A stretch of DNA of 39,773 nucleotides. It comes from Bacteroidia bacterium (GTDB lineage Bacteria; Bacteroidota; Bacteroidia; Chitinophagales; Saprospiraceae). Below are positions 7,008 to 16,006 of the stretch, one piece after another. Within the stretch, counting starts at the first letter, position 1. Each line of letters opens with the position of its first letter. The position numbers and the translations under genes were made by a program. Location: positions 1 through 39,773 of the forward strand of contig JAUHXV010000031.1 in NCBI GenBank assembly GCA_030426765.1. Direction: 5' to 3'. The notes beneath the pieces were generated by a model, which saw nothing but the letters and a program-made list of their open reading frames with translations, was not told where the DNA came from and made no database searches.

Positions 7008-8405
7008 TTATCGTACGAGGTAAAAGTCCTGCTCCTCGAAACGCAGGATGCGGATACTTTGATTTTCATAGTAGAGTGGAATCTGCATTTCCTGCTGCGC
7101 TAAGGTATCCTTTGGGTACACAGGAAGCATGTGAAAACCTGAGGCAAGGCCATATGTCGCCTCCGGTGACTGGATCAGCCCATCCGCTCCCTTTTCACTG
7201 ACAGTACGCGCCATCCATTCCATAAAATCAAATCCCATATAGGCATTGATATCCGGGACAACATGGTATTTGTCAAAAAACTTCTGTCGAAAAGGTTCAT
7301 ACCCCGGATGCGCTCTGTCAATAAAGTCCGTAACACTGAGATGCAAATGCAGACTCTCCATATAATTCGGATTCAAATTGGTAAAACCAACCCACTGCGG
7401 AAGACCAAAGACTATGATATCGCGCACGTGACTATCCGCATGCAACTTTCGCATGAACTCGTTGACAAATGCCTCATCGGATCGGGAATAATATGGAAGC
7501 ACAAAAACGGTAGTCTCGAGGGTATCCATTAAAATGCGCAAATCCGTTTCTAGCAAATCAGGAGTCGTATCTGTGACAATCAATTCTTCAAAATGATGAA
7601 GCTCATGTTCTGAAAACATCCTGATGCGATTGATTTCGGATTCCTGATCCCGACCGACGACATATACATCGTCATCCGGATACTGCTGGTGGATGTACCG
7701 GGTTAGTGCCTCCACATGCGCGTCCAGTCCCGGTGATAATTGAAGGAAAAATGGATTCTCCGTCTCCGGCTGGAAAGAAGGTCGCCAGGGAGAAAGCACC
7801 ATGATCTCATTTGCTTGGCCGAATGAAGCATACGCTTCAATATCTTTTTTATCGTAGGGACCCACGATCACATCTGCCTCTGCGATTTCAGGTTTGCGCG
7901 ACATCATCGCGAAGGAGTTAGACACAGCATCAGCGTCGTATGCATGGAATTGTAAAGGAAGGTCAAGAGGCTTGAGTTCGTCGAGAGCCAATTGCATGCC
8001 GGCATAATAGTGGAGGTACCGATTCAGGCGCGGATCCTGGTGATCGCTAAACAGCCCAACATGCGCTGCATCAAAAGGCATCAGCAGCGCTATCTGAGCC
8101 GGATTTTCAGCTGTTGGAATACGCTGTTTGATATCCTCATCTGTGACAAGGGGTGGTGTGGTATCTTCCGTCCAGATCACCGTATCGACTTTGATTTCGC
8201 TTTTGGGTACCAGGACAACTTCACCCGTTACCGGATCGTATTGCTCCACCATCTCTTCAGTCTTCGGGGTGTCTTTTTCAACACCTGACGACTTATCGAT
8301 AGCGCGCTTCTGTGAGGTACAGGCGGCTAACAGGCAGAATGCCAGAAGACATATGACCAGATTATTCCCACTCAATGGTTGCCGGTGGTTTGGTACTGAT
8401 ATCAT
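7008..8405 (-). CDS. Lipoprotein with type-1 periplasmic-binding-protein fold
   Basis: About 465 aa. The N-terminus carries a hydrophobic stretch ending in a lipobox (LLAAC), so it is an outer-membrane or periplasmic lipoprotein. After a charged linker, from about residue 85, the sequence reads like a type-1 periplasmic-binding fold ([43 protein letters not shown], and further alternating domains), the family of amino-acid-type receptors and LpoA-like proteins. In Bacteroidota such proteins are usually orphan, without transporter genes, as here. The best ATG (8405) overlaps the 3' end of guaA by 44 bases; a TTG at 8375 would give a shorter signal peptide. The overlap suggests translational coupling to guaA. 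Ligand unknown. Confidence 0.7.
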   Translation of the reverse strand: MISVPNHRQPLSGNNLVICLLAFCLLAACTSQKRAIDKSSGVEKDTPKTEEMVEQYDPVTGEVVLVPKSEIKVDTVIWTEDTTPPLVTDEDIKQRIPTAENPAQIALLMPFDAAHVGLFSDHQDPRLNRYLHYYAGMQLALDELKPLDLPLQFHAYDADAVSNSFAMMSRKPEIAEADVIVGPYDKKDIEAYASFGQANEIMVLSPWRPSFQPETENPFFLQLSPGLDAHVEALTRYIHQQYPDDDVYVVGRDQESEINRIRMFSEHELHHFEELIVTDTTPDLLETDLRILMDTLETTVFVLPYYSRSDEAFVNEFMRKLHADSHVRDIIVFGLPQWVGFTNLNPNYMESLHLHLSVTDFIDRAHPGYEPFRQKFFDKYHVVPDINAYMGFDFMEWMARTVSEKGADGLIQSPEATYGLASGFHMLPVYPKDTLAQQEMQIPLYYENQSIRILRFEEQDFYLVR

Positions 8406-9906
8406 ATACGACGCGGTTGATGCCTTTGACTTTATTAATGATCTCACTGGAGATTTCCGCTAGAATTTCATGTGGTATTTTGCTCCATTCCGCGGTCATT
8501 CCGTCGAGTGAATTGACTGCCCGTAAAGCTACAGCATTTTCGTAGCTACGCTCATCTCCCATGACACCAACGGACAAAACAGGAAGAAGTATTGCGCCGG
8601 ACTGCCAGATTTTTTCATACCAGCCATGCTTGCGCAGGATAGACGTGTAGATGGCGTCCGCCTCCTGTAGCGTTTTTACTTTCTCCGGCGTGACATCACT
8701 GATGATCCGAATAGCAAGCCCCGGACCGGGAAACGGATGTCTGGACAACAAATCCGGATTTATGCCAAGTGCCTTCCCCACATTGCGCACTTCATCCTTA
8801 AACAACATGCGCAGCGGTTCGACGATTTTGAGTTTTAAATGTTCCGGCAATCCGCCTACGTTATGGTGGGACTTAATGGTCGCGGAAGGTCCGTGTACGG
8901 AAACCGACTCGATGACATCGGGATAAATGGTCCCCTGCCCCAGCCATTTCACTTCGGGATACGCGGCAGCTTCTTTTTCAAATACCTCAATAAACAGCCT
9001 TCCTATGGCTTTGCGTTTTTGTTCGGGATCGGTGACGTCTTTTAGCGCAGCATAGAACTCTGCTTTCGCGTCAATACCATGGATATTTAATCCCATGCCC
9101 TCATAATTCTTCAGCACCTCATGGAATTCATTCTTGCGCAGCAAACCGTTATCGACAAAAAAGCAATGGAGCTTATCGCCGATCGCTTTATGCAAAAGAA
9201 TGGCTCCTACTGTACTATCCACACCACCGGAAAGTGCCATCAGGACTTCCTCACCTTTCGTCTCCTTGCGAATCCACTCAATGGTTTCTTCGATAAACTG
9301 ATCCGGTGTCCAGTGCTCTGTCAGACCGGCAATACCACGTAGGAAATTGGAAAGTAAAAGTTGCCCGTCGAGTGAGTGTGTAACCTCCGGATGATACTGC
9401 ACACAACAGATCATGTGTTCAAACCGGTCGGGGCGACTGGCATAAGCGGCAACAGGAATACTTTCTGTTTTGGCCAGCAGATCAAATCCTTCCGGCATCT
9501 TCAAGATGGTGTCACCATGAGACATCCACACTTGGGAGCCCTGTGGCATATTGGCAAATAAAGGGTGATCCGTCTTTTCAATTTTAAGTTCAGCTTTTCC
9601 ATATTCCCGGTGATCGGAACGAGCCACTTCCCCGCCAAACGCGTCGGCCACGTATTGTGCGCCATAGCAAATACCCAGGATCGGTATCTTACCTGCCCAC
9701 TTTGAAATATCGGGCTTGAGCGCGTTTTCATCGCGTACGGAAAACGGGCTTCCGGACAGGATCAGTGCTTTGACTTCTGTGGGTATTTCTTCCGGCAGGG
9801 TGTTGTACGGTATGATCTCTGAGTAGATCTCCAGTTCGCGGACGCGACGTGCGATCAGCTGCGTGTATTGCGCTCCAAAATCAAGAATGAGTACTTTCTC
9901 CTTCAT
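8362..9906 (-). CDS. guaA: GMP synthase (glutamine-hydrolysing)
   Basis: A 514-aa single-chain GMP synthetase converting XMP, ATP and glutamine to GMP. The N-terminal class-I glutamine amidotransferase domain starts [20 protein letters not shown] and shows the triad Cys80 (ILGICYGAQ), His172 and Glu174 (VQYHPEVTH). The ATP-pyrophosphatase domain has the P-loop LSGGVDSTV near residue 226. The C-terminal dimerisation domain contains [13 protein letters not shown] and ends KPPATIEWE, the usual C-terminus. Length and motifs are normal. Purine biosynthesis, cytoplasmic. The following lipoprotein gene overlaps its 3' end. Confidence 0.98.
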   Translation of the reverse strand: MKEKVLILDFGAQYTQLIARRVRELEIYSEIIPYNTLPEEIPTEVKALILSGSPFSVRDENALKPDISKWAGKIPILGICYGAQYVADAFGGEVARSDHREYGKAELKIEKTDHPLFANMPQGSQVWMSHGDTILKMPEGFDLLAKTESIPVAAYASRPDRFEHMICCVQYHPEVTHSLDGQLLLSNFLRGIAGLTEHWTPDQFIEETIEWIRKETKGEEVLMALSGGVDSTVGAILLHKAIGDKLHCFFVDNGLLRKNEFHEVLKNYEGMGLNIHGIDAKAEFYAALKDVTDPEQKRKAIGRLFIEVFEKEAAAYPEVKWLGQGTIYPDVIESVSVHGPSATIKSHHNVGGLPEHLKLKIVEPLRMLFKDEVRNVGKALGINPDLLSRHPFPGPGLAIRIISDVTPEKVKTLQEADAIYTSILRKHGWYEKIWQSGAILLPVLSVGVMGDERSYENAVALRAVNSLDGMTAEWSKIPHEILAEISSEIINKVKGINRVVYDISTKPPATIEWE

Positions 9907-9974
9907 CAGGTTATAGCTAGTATGTTATGATGGCCCGATCGGTGAATGCAACAACGCGATCGATTTCGTTTTGA

Positions 9975-10913
9975 CTAATCTTCGAGCAGTCCCCGACCCT
10001 CTTTGTTGATCTTCCCTTCTTCCTGCAGCGTCTTCATCAGCGTATCCAGAATGCCATTAACAAAGTCCTTGCTCTTCGGAGTGCTGTACTCTTTTGAAAT
10101 ATCCACATATTCATCGAGGGTAACTTTCGTGGGGATCGTCGGGAAGTAGATAAACTCAACCAGAGCCATTTTGATGAGGATCACATCCAGGATCGCCAGG
10201 CGTTCCATTTCCCAGTTTTTCAATGTGGGTTGAATCAAACGTTCCAGTTCGTCGGCCTGCTCGATGGTCACCTCAATCAGGCGACGTCCGTATTCGGTGA
10301 CGGTCTCATGGTCAGGGAGATATTGCTCAAAAAACTTGTCATTGGCTACCGGCAGTTGCTTGATGATCTTTTTGATCGCCCCGATGACCAGCGATTTGTC
10401 TTCGAGCCAGAAAGAGTAATGCTCGTCGATGATCTCTTCAAAAATCTCATTTTTACGCAAGTCGCGATACAGACCGAGGATAAACGTCCTGTGGGCAGCT
10501 TCATCCATCTCTTCGAGCACATAGGTTCTGTATTCCGGACTTTTCGCGAAGGTCTTGTAGATCTTTTTCATCAGATCCTGATCCGGTTTGCGCGAACCAA
10601 AACGCTTGTTGAAAAACGTCTGGAGTGATTGATTCTCAACCAGGCTGCGAATCAGTGGGTTTTCGTACAACTTGGCATTCCACAACGGATCATCCGCTCC
10701 GGGACGGAGCTTAGCTTGTCGCGTGTCTTTGTCCGCAACAGACTGGTGAAAAATCTCAACTAAAAGGAAAAGGTTGAACAGCAGGCTTTCATAAGCCAAA
10801 TCCACGGATTGATCATACCGCTTGAGGATTTCTTCAGCTTTTACACCCGGGTCCCGATCAAGGGAATATAACAACTGCATGATCTTTACCCTAATACTTC
10901 TCCTACTTACCAT
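9975..10913 (-). CDS. nusB: Transcription antitermination factor NusB, long Bacteroidota form
   Basis: A 312-aa protein, more than twice the E. coli length, as is usual in Bacteroidota. It begins MVSRRSIRVKIMQLLYSLDR, like the start of NusB (R-R-x-R-x-x-x-Q-x-L-Y), followed by an inserted helical region. The canonical NusB core occupies the last 100 or so residues (LERLIQPTLKNWEMERLAIL, PTKVTLDEYVDISKEYSTPK, KDFVNGILDTL). NusB with NusE/S10 binds boxA RNA in rRNA antitermination. A TAATTTTG box on the minus strand lies about 40 bases upstream. Confidence 0.92.
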   Translation of the reverse strand: MVSRRSIRVKIMQLLYSLDRDPGVKAEEILKRYDQSVDLAYESLLFNLFLLVEIFHQSVADKDTRQAKLRPGADDPLWNAKLYENPLIRSLVENQSLQTFFNKRFGSRKPDQDLMKKIYKTFAKSPEYRTYVLEEMDEAAHRTFILGLYRDLRKNEIFEEIIDEHYSFWLEDKSLVIGAIKKIIKQLPVANDKFFEQYLPDHETVTEYGRRLIEVTIEQADELERLIQPTLKNWEMERLAILDVILIKMALVEFIYFPTIPTKVTLDEYVDISKEYSTPKSKDFVNGILDTLMKTLQEEGKINKEGRGLLED

Positions 10914-10951
10914 ATCGGATGTGCCTCAGATTGATTCAACGAACAATTATG

Positions 10952-10959
10952 CAAAATTA
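10952..10959 (-). promoter_or_regulatory. -7 box for nusB
   Basis: TAATTTTG on the minus strand, followed by CATAATTG, fits TAnnTTTG, with about 39 bases to the nusB ATG. Consensus match only. Confidence 0.45.
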
Positions 10960-11036
10960 AAACATATTTGAATTAACCCTGCAAAAACGAATAATAATTT
11001 TATAAATATGTCTTTCTACGTCTGAAACCGAGTAGC

Positions 11037-12506
11037 TTACTTCAATTCCAGCGTCTTTGGCAGATGCCGCTTATGCCACTTGTTCAATACTTTTCCACCC
11101 TGCAGGTGCACAACACCCGGATTAGAACGAATAATTGTCTTGAGCAGAATATCATCTGCCTCATACCAATCCACCGTACTCCCTGAATGCTCCTTAAAGG
11201 ATGCAAGCTTTTCCTCTCCTGCCCCTCCGGCCAGCGCATACACGGTGGCACCCTGGGCTATCACATTCTCCATCAGCGGATTGACTTTCTCTTTGTACCA
11301 CTTCAGATAATCTTCATTCCACGAAAATTTCTGATGGATCTCTTTATGCGAACCTGTTTCTCCGATGCGTTTGACCAACACGAGGCTGTCAGTGCCGATA
11401 TGCACGGAGTCCACGACCCATGTGGTATCCGCCACCATCACTTCTTCATCATAGGGTTGTCCGTCCAGCTTGTAGGCGACGATCAGAAAAACATGGCCCT
11501 CATCTGTCAGGATATCATCTGCCAGATCAAAACCATCCGGGCTCATGATCGAAAAGTCACTCACCTTAGTAGCCGGAATCTCTGGTTCGGTTTTTACCTG
11601 CTCGATCACCTCCCATTCTTCCTTGGGATAGTTTTTATAATTTTTCAAGAACTCATCATTGGGAATTTCCTGCAATTCACCACTCGCTCTGTTTTGAATC
11701 TTCCATGCCACGATCGTGACTGACGCGGCAGATTCTTCTTCGAGTGTTTTCTTTTCATATAAATTGGTTCCGATCGCAAACGGTCTGAAGTCCACCACCG
11801 GCAAGCCCCACTGATAGTTTTTCAGGCAGAAAAGCAAGAGTAAAACCGTGGATGCACTAATGACACCCATGCGCACTTTTTCAGAAAATAACTCGTGCAT
11901 ATCTTTGTGGCGGAACACAAAATAAATGGCAGGTACCAACAGCACCAGGTCTTTAAAGAAAGAAATCTTAGGTTCCAGTTTTATAAAGTCACCAAAGCAA
12001 CCACAATCTGTTACGCGCATATTACTCTCCGTATACGGACCCCAGCTTCCAAATGAAAAGAAGTTGACATCACCAGGCACATACCCGGTCAGGAATGTAA
12101 ATCCGGTGAGGATGGTAAAAAATACAACGAGCAGTAAGAATGCCCAACTGGTTAGTTTGGATTTATATCCGAGCAACAACATGAGTCCCAGCACAATCTC
12201 CAGGACAATCATGCCTACTGAAAAGACCAGTGAGATGCTACTCAGGAAAGGAAACAACGGAGCGAGAAAACCAAAAGCTGTATCCGCCAGTGTGTATTGA
12301 AACTCTGTAAAATACTGTTCCATTTTAAACGCCGTACCCATAGGGTCTACAGCTTTCACCATGCCGGAGATAATAAATAAAACGCCGGTGAAATTTTGCA
12401 GGAAGGTCATCACCCAGTGCTTGTGCCCTTTTTTGAAATAAGCAACCGCCGCAGTAAGGATGATGGCGATAATAGCGATGTATAATACGAGAACCTGAAG
12501 TGTCAT
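11037..12506 (-). CDS. DoxX-like membrane protein with thioredoxin-like C-terminal region (BT_3928-type)
   Basis: A 489-aa protein. After an N-terminal helix (MTLQVLVLYIAIIAIILTAA) the DoxX-type membrane region (residues about 30-215) includes NFTGVLFIISGMVKAVDPMG and four further helices, with VTDCGCFGDF in a loop. The soluble C-terminal half ends in a thioredoxin-like segment (NPGVVHLQGGKVLNKW) without its own CxxC. This architecture is characteristic of a Bacteroidota family annotated as DoxX/BT_3928. Exact function is unknown; a quinone- or thiol-linked redox role has been suggested for DoxX/MauE relatives. The start at 12506 makes an ATGA overlap with the upstream DUF1599 stop, which decides it over the longer frame. 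The two genes form one operon. Confidence 0.8.
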   Translation of the reverse strand: MTLQVLVLYIAIIAIILTAAVAYFKKGHKHWVMTFLQNFTGVLFIISGMVKAVDPMGTAFKMEQYFTEFQYTLADTAFGFLAPLFPFLSSISLVFSVGMIVLEIVLGLMLLLGYKSKLTSWAFLLLVVFFTILTGFTFLTGYVPGDVNFFSFGSWGPYTESNMRVTDCGCFGDFIKLEPKISFFKDLVLLVPAIYFVFRHKDMHELFSEKVRMGVISASTVLLLLFCLKNYQWGLPVVDFRPFAIGTNLYEKKTLEEESAASVTIVAWKIQNRASGELQEIPNDEFLKNYKNYPKEEWEVIEQVKTEPEIPATKVSDFSIMSPDGFDLADDILTDEGHVFLIVAYKLDGQPYDEEVMVADTTWVVDSVHIGTDSLVLVKRIGETGSHKEIHQKFSWNEDYLKWYKEKVNPLMENVIAQGATVYALAGGAGEEKLASFKEHSGSTVDWYEADDILLKTIIRSNPGVVHLQGGKVLNKWHKRHLPKTLELK

Positions 12507-13051
12507 GTGTTTTCTTTTTCTGCTAAACGAATTAAGGCAAAAACGCAATAATTAATAATGTCCATATAGTTGGCATCCACGCCTTCTGAGGCCAGAAGAA
12601 GTCCTTTGTTGTTTTCAATTTGTTTGATCCGCAGGATCTTCATCAGGATGAGATCGGTATAACTGCTGATGCGCATCTCGCGCCAGATCTCGCCGTAATC
12701 GTGATTTTTATCCTGGAATAATTGTCTGGTCTTTGAAACGTATCCATCGTAAAGCGGTTCCAGTGTCTCGATGGGTATTTCCTGCTCTTCCGCATCTCCG
12801 AGCTCCTCCTGGATGAGGGCCATGATACAGTAATTGATCATGCCGATATACTCATCTTCGATGCGATCTTCTACCTTGCGGGTGCCTTGCTCCTCGATGG
12901 TACGTACCCGGGAAGCTTTAATAAAAATCTGGTCCGTCAGGGAAGAGAGCCGCAGGATGCGCCAGGCGGTGCCGTAGTCTTTGTTTTTGCGAAGAAACAG
13001 CTCCTTGCAGGTGGCAATCACGGTATCGTACTGACTTAGACTTTGCTCCAC
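12503..13051 (-). CDS. DUF1599 protein (nucleotide-modification-associated domain 1)
   Basis: A 182-aa soluble protein built from two related halves. Each has a K-(N/D)-x-DYG-x-x-W-R motif: KNKDYGTAWRILRLSS near residue 22 and KNHDYGEIWREMRISS near 113, each followed by DQIFIKASRVRTIEEQG- or DLILMKILRIKQIENN-type helices and an NYC(I/V) helix. This internal duplication is the DUF1599 signature. Function is not established; the domain has been linked computationally to nucleotide modification. It overlaps the following DoxX-like gene by four bases (ATGA). A minus-strand TATATTTTC about 20 bases upstream may be its -7 box. Confidence 0.88.
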   Translation of the reverse strand: MEQSLSQYDTVIATCKELFLRKNKDYGTAWRILRLSSLTDQIFIKASRVRTIEEQGTRKVEDRIEDEYIGMINYCIMALIQEELGDAEEQEIPIETLEPLYDGYVSKTRQLFQDKNHDYGEIWREMRISSYTDLILMKILRIKQIENNKGLLLASEGVDANYMDIINYCVFALIRLAEKENT

Positions 13052-13099
13052 GGAAAGTAAGGTATATGATAAAGGATGAAAATATAAATATGACTGATG

Positions 13100-13120
13100 T
13101 TCAGCGAATCATACGCTGAA
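13100..13120. promoter_or_regulatory. Inverted repeat between divergent genes
   Basis: TTCAGCG-aatcata-CGCTGAA, a perfect 7-bp dyad midway between the divergent DUF1599 and EamA-like genes. It could be an operator for either or a REP-type palindrome. No adjacent regulator gene. Confidence 0.35.
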
Positions 13121-13144
13121 TGGTCACAAAGATTATCAAAAAAT

Positions 13145-13152
13145 TAATTTTG
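13145..13152 (+). promoter_or_regulatory. -7 box for EamA-like transporter gene
   Basis: TAATTTTG, a match to TAnnTTTG, ends 31 bases upstream of the ATG at 13184. Consensus match only. Confidence 0.4.
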
Positions 13153-13183
13153 GCCTGTTAATGATACCTAAACCCGTCCAAAG

Positions 13184-14068
13184 ATGATATTCCTGTGGTG
13201 CGTACTGGCGTCAACCTGCATCAGTGTCGGCTTTAAGCTGTTCACCCGATTCGGGGTCAATACTTTCAATGCCATTGTGATCAACTACACCGTTTGCCTG
13301 ACTTTAGGGTCTCTGCTCGACCCTACTGTTTCAATCCCCTTTTCGAAAGAGATCATCACGTCACCCTGGTTTCTGTTTGATGTATTGATCGGGAGTGTTT
13401 TCATCATCGGGTTTAATCTCACCGCCTATGCGATCCAGGTGGCCGGGATCACATTGACCTCGCTGATGCAACGCATGTCCCTGATTCTGACCGTTGCCTT
13501 TACGGTGATCTTTTTTCACGAACATTTTGGGGTGATCGAAATAACAGGTATCTCATGCGCAATCCTCGCCATCATTGCGATCAATCAGAAGGGAAAGAAA
13601 TTTAACCTGACCGGGCTAACCCCTTTTCCCTGGATACTCGTAGCTGTACTGGTGCTTTCCGCAGTGGTTGAAATCCTGTTGTTTTATGTTGAAAAATCGC
13701 ATCTCGTAGGCGATGCGCAAATGGCTTTTACGACGCATGGCTTTGGATGCGCGGCGATATGGGGTTGGATTTCGCTGGCTTGGCTGGCATTGAGAAAACG
13801 ATTGAAACTGAAGAAGCAGGACGTTGTAGCCGGCATACTGCTGGGGATTCCCAATTTCTTTTCGATCTACCTGCTGATGGTTATGCTCAATCAGGGGTGG
13901 AATGGTTCGATCATGTATCCAATGCTCAATGTCTCGGTTCTCCTGGTGTCTACCCTCGTAGCCGTGTATTTTTTCAGGGAAAAATTAAATCGCATGAACT
14001 GGATTGGCGTTGTGTTTGCCTCCCTGGCTATTTTGTTAATCGCCTACGCACACCACCTGCATCAATGA
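13184..14068 (+). CDS. EamA/DMT-family transporter
   Basis: A 294-aa integral membrane protein with about ten hydrophobic helices in two repeated halves, the layout of drug/metabolite transporters with duplicated EamA domains. It opens MIFLWCVLASTCISVGFKLF. Typical pieces are LTSLMQRMSLILTVAFTVIF and EHFGVIEITGISCAILAIIA at the end of repeat 1, and FFREKLNRMNWIGVVFASLA at the end of repeat 2. The substrate is unknown, probably a small metabolite across the inner membrane. The stop overlaps the next start (ATGA), so it is co-translated with the YigZ-family gene. Confidence 0.85.
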   Translation: MIFLWCVLASTCISVGFKLFTRFGVNTFNAIVINYTVCLTLGSLLDPTVSIPFSKEIITSPWFLFDVLIGSVFIIGFNLTAYAIQVAGITLTSLMQRMSLILTVAFTVIFFHEHFGVIEITGISCAILAIIAINQKGKKFNLTGLTPFPWILVAVLVLSAVVEILLFYVEKSHLVGDAQMAFTTHGFGCAAIWGWISLAWLALRKRLKLKKQDVVAGILLGIPNFFSIYLLMVMLNQGWNGSIMYPMLNVSVLLVSTLVAVYFFREKLNRMNWIGVVFASLAILLIAYAHHLHQ

Positions 14069-14727
14069 AAGATGAATACAAAACGCTGGTCTCTGAAGCT
14101 GAAGGTTTGTTTACCGACCGCGGAAGCAAATTCCTGGCGTACGTCTATCCCGTCAGCAGTGAGGAGGAAGCGTCAGAACTGTTGCTGGGGCTAAAAAAAA
14201 CCCACCCAAAAGCCAGGCATTTCTGTACCGCTATCCGTTTGTTGCCCGATGCTTCACTTGAGCGTTCCAGTGATGATGGCGAACCATCCGGCAGTGCGGG
14301 AAAACCTATTCTTGGGCAACTGATCAAAAATGATCTGACGCAAGTATTTGCGGTAGTGGTGCGCTACTTTGGCGGGACCAAACTTGGGGTTCCGGGATTA
14401 ATTGAAGCCTATAAAACGAGTACGGCCGACGCCATCGCTTCAGCAGCAATTGCCGTTCGAAAAGTGTACCAGCCTATCCGTCTGGATTTGGCATATGATG
14501 CGTTTCCCCACTTGCTCAATTATTGCAAACAAAACGATGTGGCGGTGCTGGAGGAAACTTTTTCGGAAACAGCAAGCCTTACGATCGGATTGAAAAAGTC
14601 GACCGCGGCTGAAGAACTCTTACGTCGTTTGAAGGAATACAGTCAATTGGATTTCGAGACGCTGGATGAATATGCGAAGCAGCTTTCCATCAGGATTACG
14701 TTTTCAGATGACGAGATAATTCAATAA
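14065..14727 (+). CDS. YigZ/IMPACT family protein
   Basis: A 220-aa protein. The N-terminal UPF0029 (IMPACT) domain carries the family motifs: DRGSKFLAYVYPV, HPKARHFCTAI, SSDDGEPSGSAGKPIL and VVVRYFGGTKLGVPGLIEAY. The C-terminal 75 residues match the small DUF1949-type domain. Eukaryotic IMPACT acts in translational control through GCN2; the bacterial role is unsettled and possibly ribosome- or RNA-linked. The ATG at 14065 overlaps the transporter stop by four bases, so the in-frame extension upstream to 13747 is rejected. Confidence 0.92.
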   Translation: MKDEYKTLVSEAEGLFTDRGSKFLAYVYPVSSEEEASELLLGLKKTHPKARHFCTAIRLLPDASLERSSDDGEPSGSAGKPILGQLIKNDLTQVFAVVVRYFGGTKLGVPGLIEAYKTSTADAIASAAIAVRKVYQPIRLDLAYDAFPHLLNYCKQNDVAVLEETFSETASLTIGLKKSTAAEELLRRLKEYSQLDFETLDEYAKQLSIRITFSDDEIIQ

Positions 14728-14795
14728 AGGCTGATGCCCAATCAAAGGGTAAAATATTGTCTTTGATCGCGTTATTCTTTGCACCTTTACAGGAC

Positions 14796-15386
14796 ATGAA
14801 ACTCGTTGGACTGACAGGCGGAATCGGTTCCGGCAAATCTACTGTGGCCGGCATTTTTGAAATACTTGGTATCCCTGTGTACAATTCTGACCTGCGTGCA
14901 AAGTTGCTCATGCAGGAAAATGAACTTCTGCGGACAGACATTGGCAAGTTGTTTGGGGATAAGGCATTCCTACCGGACGGCAGTCTCAATCGCAAAGCCA
15001 TCGCCGGGATCGTATTTAATGATCCGTCTCAGCTTCAGCTACTCAATGCAATTGTTCATCCTGCCGTCTATCAGGATCTTACACAATGGATGCAGGAAGA
15101 GAAGCAGCAAGCAAGTCCTTATCTCATTCAGGAAAGCGCCATCTTATTTGAAGAAAATCTCACTGGACGACACACTGCAGTAATTCTGGTTGCAGCAGAT
15201 CAGGAATTGCGCATACAACGTGTTGTGGATCGAGATGGTGTGACTCGTGAACAGGTTTTGCAACGCATGAAAAACCAATGGCCTGATGAGCAGAAAATTC
15301 CTCTCGCAGACTATGTCATCTACAATGACGGAGAGCGATCATTGATCGATCAGGTGATGGACATCCATCAAATGATTTTATCGTGA
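14796..15386 (+). CDS. coaE: Dephospho-CoA kinase
   Basis: A 196-aa P-loop kinase performing the last step of coenzyme A synthesis (3'-phosphorylation of dephospho-CoA). It starts MKLVGLTGGIGSGKSTVA, Walker A at residues 8-16, followed by GIPVYNSDLRAK, LNRKAIAGIVFND and LLNAIVHPAV. The LID-type segment VDRDGVTREQVLQRMKNQWP and the ending ADYVIYNDGE are also typical. The ATG at 14796 is chosen because it puts the P-loop at the usual distance; the upstream in-frame ATG at 14757 adds 13 atypical residues. A strong terminator follows at 15467-15494. Confidence 0.96.
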   Translation: MKLVGLTGGIGSGKSTVAGIFEILGIPVYNSDLRAKLLMQENELLRTDIGKLFGDKAFLPDGSLNRKAIAGIVFNDPSQLQLLNAIVHPAVYQDLTQWMQEEKQQASPYLIQESAILFEENLTGRHTAVILVAADQELRIQRVVDRDGVTREQVLQRMKNQWPDEQKIPLADYVIYNDGERSLIDQVMDIHQMILS

Positions 15387-15466
15387 CTACACTTATTGAA
15401 CCCAGAGATACGTACAACGTAGATGTTTGAATCGCAGAATGCGCGGAGTACACTGAGTACGCGGAG

Positions 15467-15494
15467 AATATTTCCCGTTGGGAAATATTTTTTT
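15467..15494 (+). terminator. Rho-independent terminator after coaE
   Basis: AATATTTCCC-gtt-GGGAAATATT (10-bp perfect stem, 3-base loop) followed by TTTTT, 80 bases past the coaE stop. Confidence 0.8.
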
Positions 15495-15533
15495 ATGTGG
15501 TTTTGAAAAGTCAGGTTCTACTAAAAAAGTCCT

Positions 15534-15702
15534 GTCGCTGTAAATTGTATGAGCACCCTGATCAGCTTGTATTTCTGCGCGCCTAGAAGCCTAAGTGCTG
15601 CTGGGTTCGCAAGCAGAAATACAAGGGAGTGTGAAAACGGATGCAAATGGAAGCAACAAGCCCTATAAATGTTGCGAAGTGAAAGCGAGTTTTTACAGCG
15701 AC
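15534..15702. repeat. Nested palindromic intergenic element
   Basis: Outer arms GTCGCTGTAAA (15534-15544) and TTTACAGCGAC (15692-15702) are perfect inverted repeats. Inside them CTTGTATTTCTGC (15566-15578) and GCAGAAATACAAG (15613-15625) form a second 13-bp pair. The region could fold as one large branched RNA or be a short non-autonomous mobile element. No ORF of note lies within it. Confidence 0.5.
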
Positions 15703-15706
15703 GAGG

Positions 15707-15743
15707 TTTTTGGTTCTTTTTTCCGGCAAAAAAGAACCAAAAA
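15707..15743. repeat. 16-bp perfect palindrome (GGTTC/GAACC hairpin)
   Basis: TTTTTGGTTCTTTTTT-ccggc-AAAAAAGAACCAAAAA, a 16-bp perfect stem with a 5-base loop. It could work as a bidirectional terminator or be a dispersed Bacteroidota palindrome. It follows immediately after the nested element at 15534-15702. Confidence 0.65.
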
Positions 15744-15788
15744 TTCTTAGACTTTTTGGTTAATTTTTCGTGTCCTTTAATTAAAATA

Positions 15789-15854
15789 TTACAGGATGGC
15801 AATCCTGTAACACTGTCGGTTTCAGGACGCGTCCCTGTAGAATTTTCATCTACA
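15789..15854. repeat. REP-like hairpins
   Basis: TTACAGGAT-ggca-ATCCTGTAA (15789-15810, 9-bp stem), then TGTAGA...TCTACA (15836-15854). The arrangement of short hairpins in a gene-free stretch resembles repetitive extragenic palindromes. The rest of the gap up to 16006 shows nothing else. Confidence 0.5.
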
Positions 15855-16006
15855 TGGCAAGGAAAAAAGTAACAGATCTGTGCCTTTTAAAATTCACCGG
15901 TACATCCTATTGTCAATTAGATCAATACTAAGATCAAGATTTGAGTGTGACGAGATCCGTGCACACCGATTGTTCCTCTTGAAAAGAGATTCAGCAAACA
16001 AAAAAA

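Noticed and set aside
11187..11723. 178-aa plus-strand frame inside the DoxX-like gene
   Set aside because: Shadow of a convincing membrane/thioredoxin-like protein; no recognisable motifs.
13747..14064. N-terminal extension of the YigZ-family frame
   Set aside because: Overlaps the transporter gene in another frame. The ATGA overlap at 14065 and family length set the start.
15534..15702. Retron-type or tRNA-like RNA gene
   Set aside because: Inverted repeats are present, but no reverse transcriptase is near and the fold does not match a retron msr-msd. Kept as an unexplained structured element.
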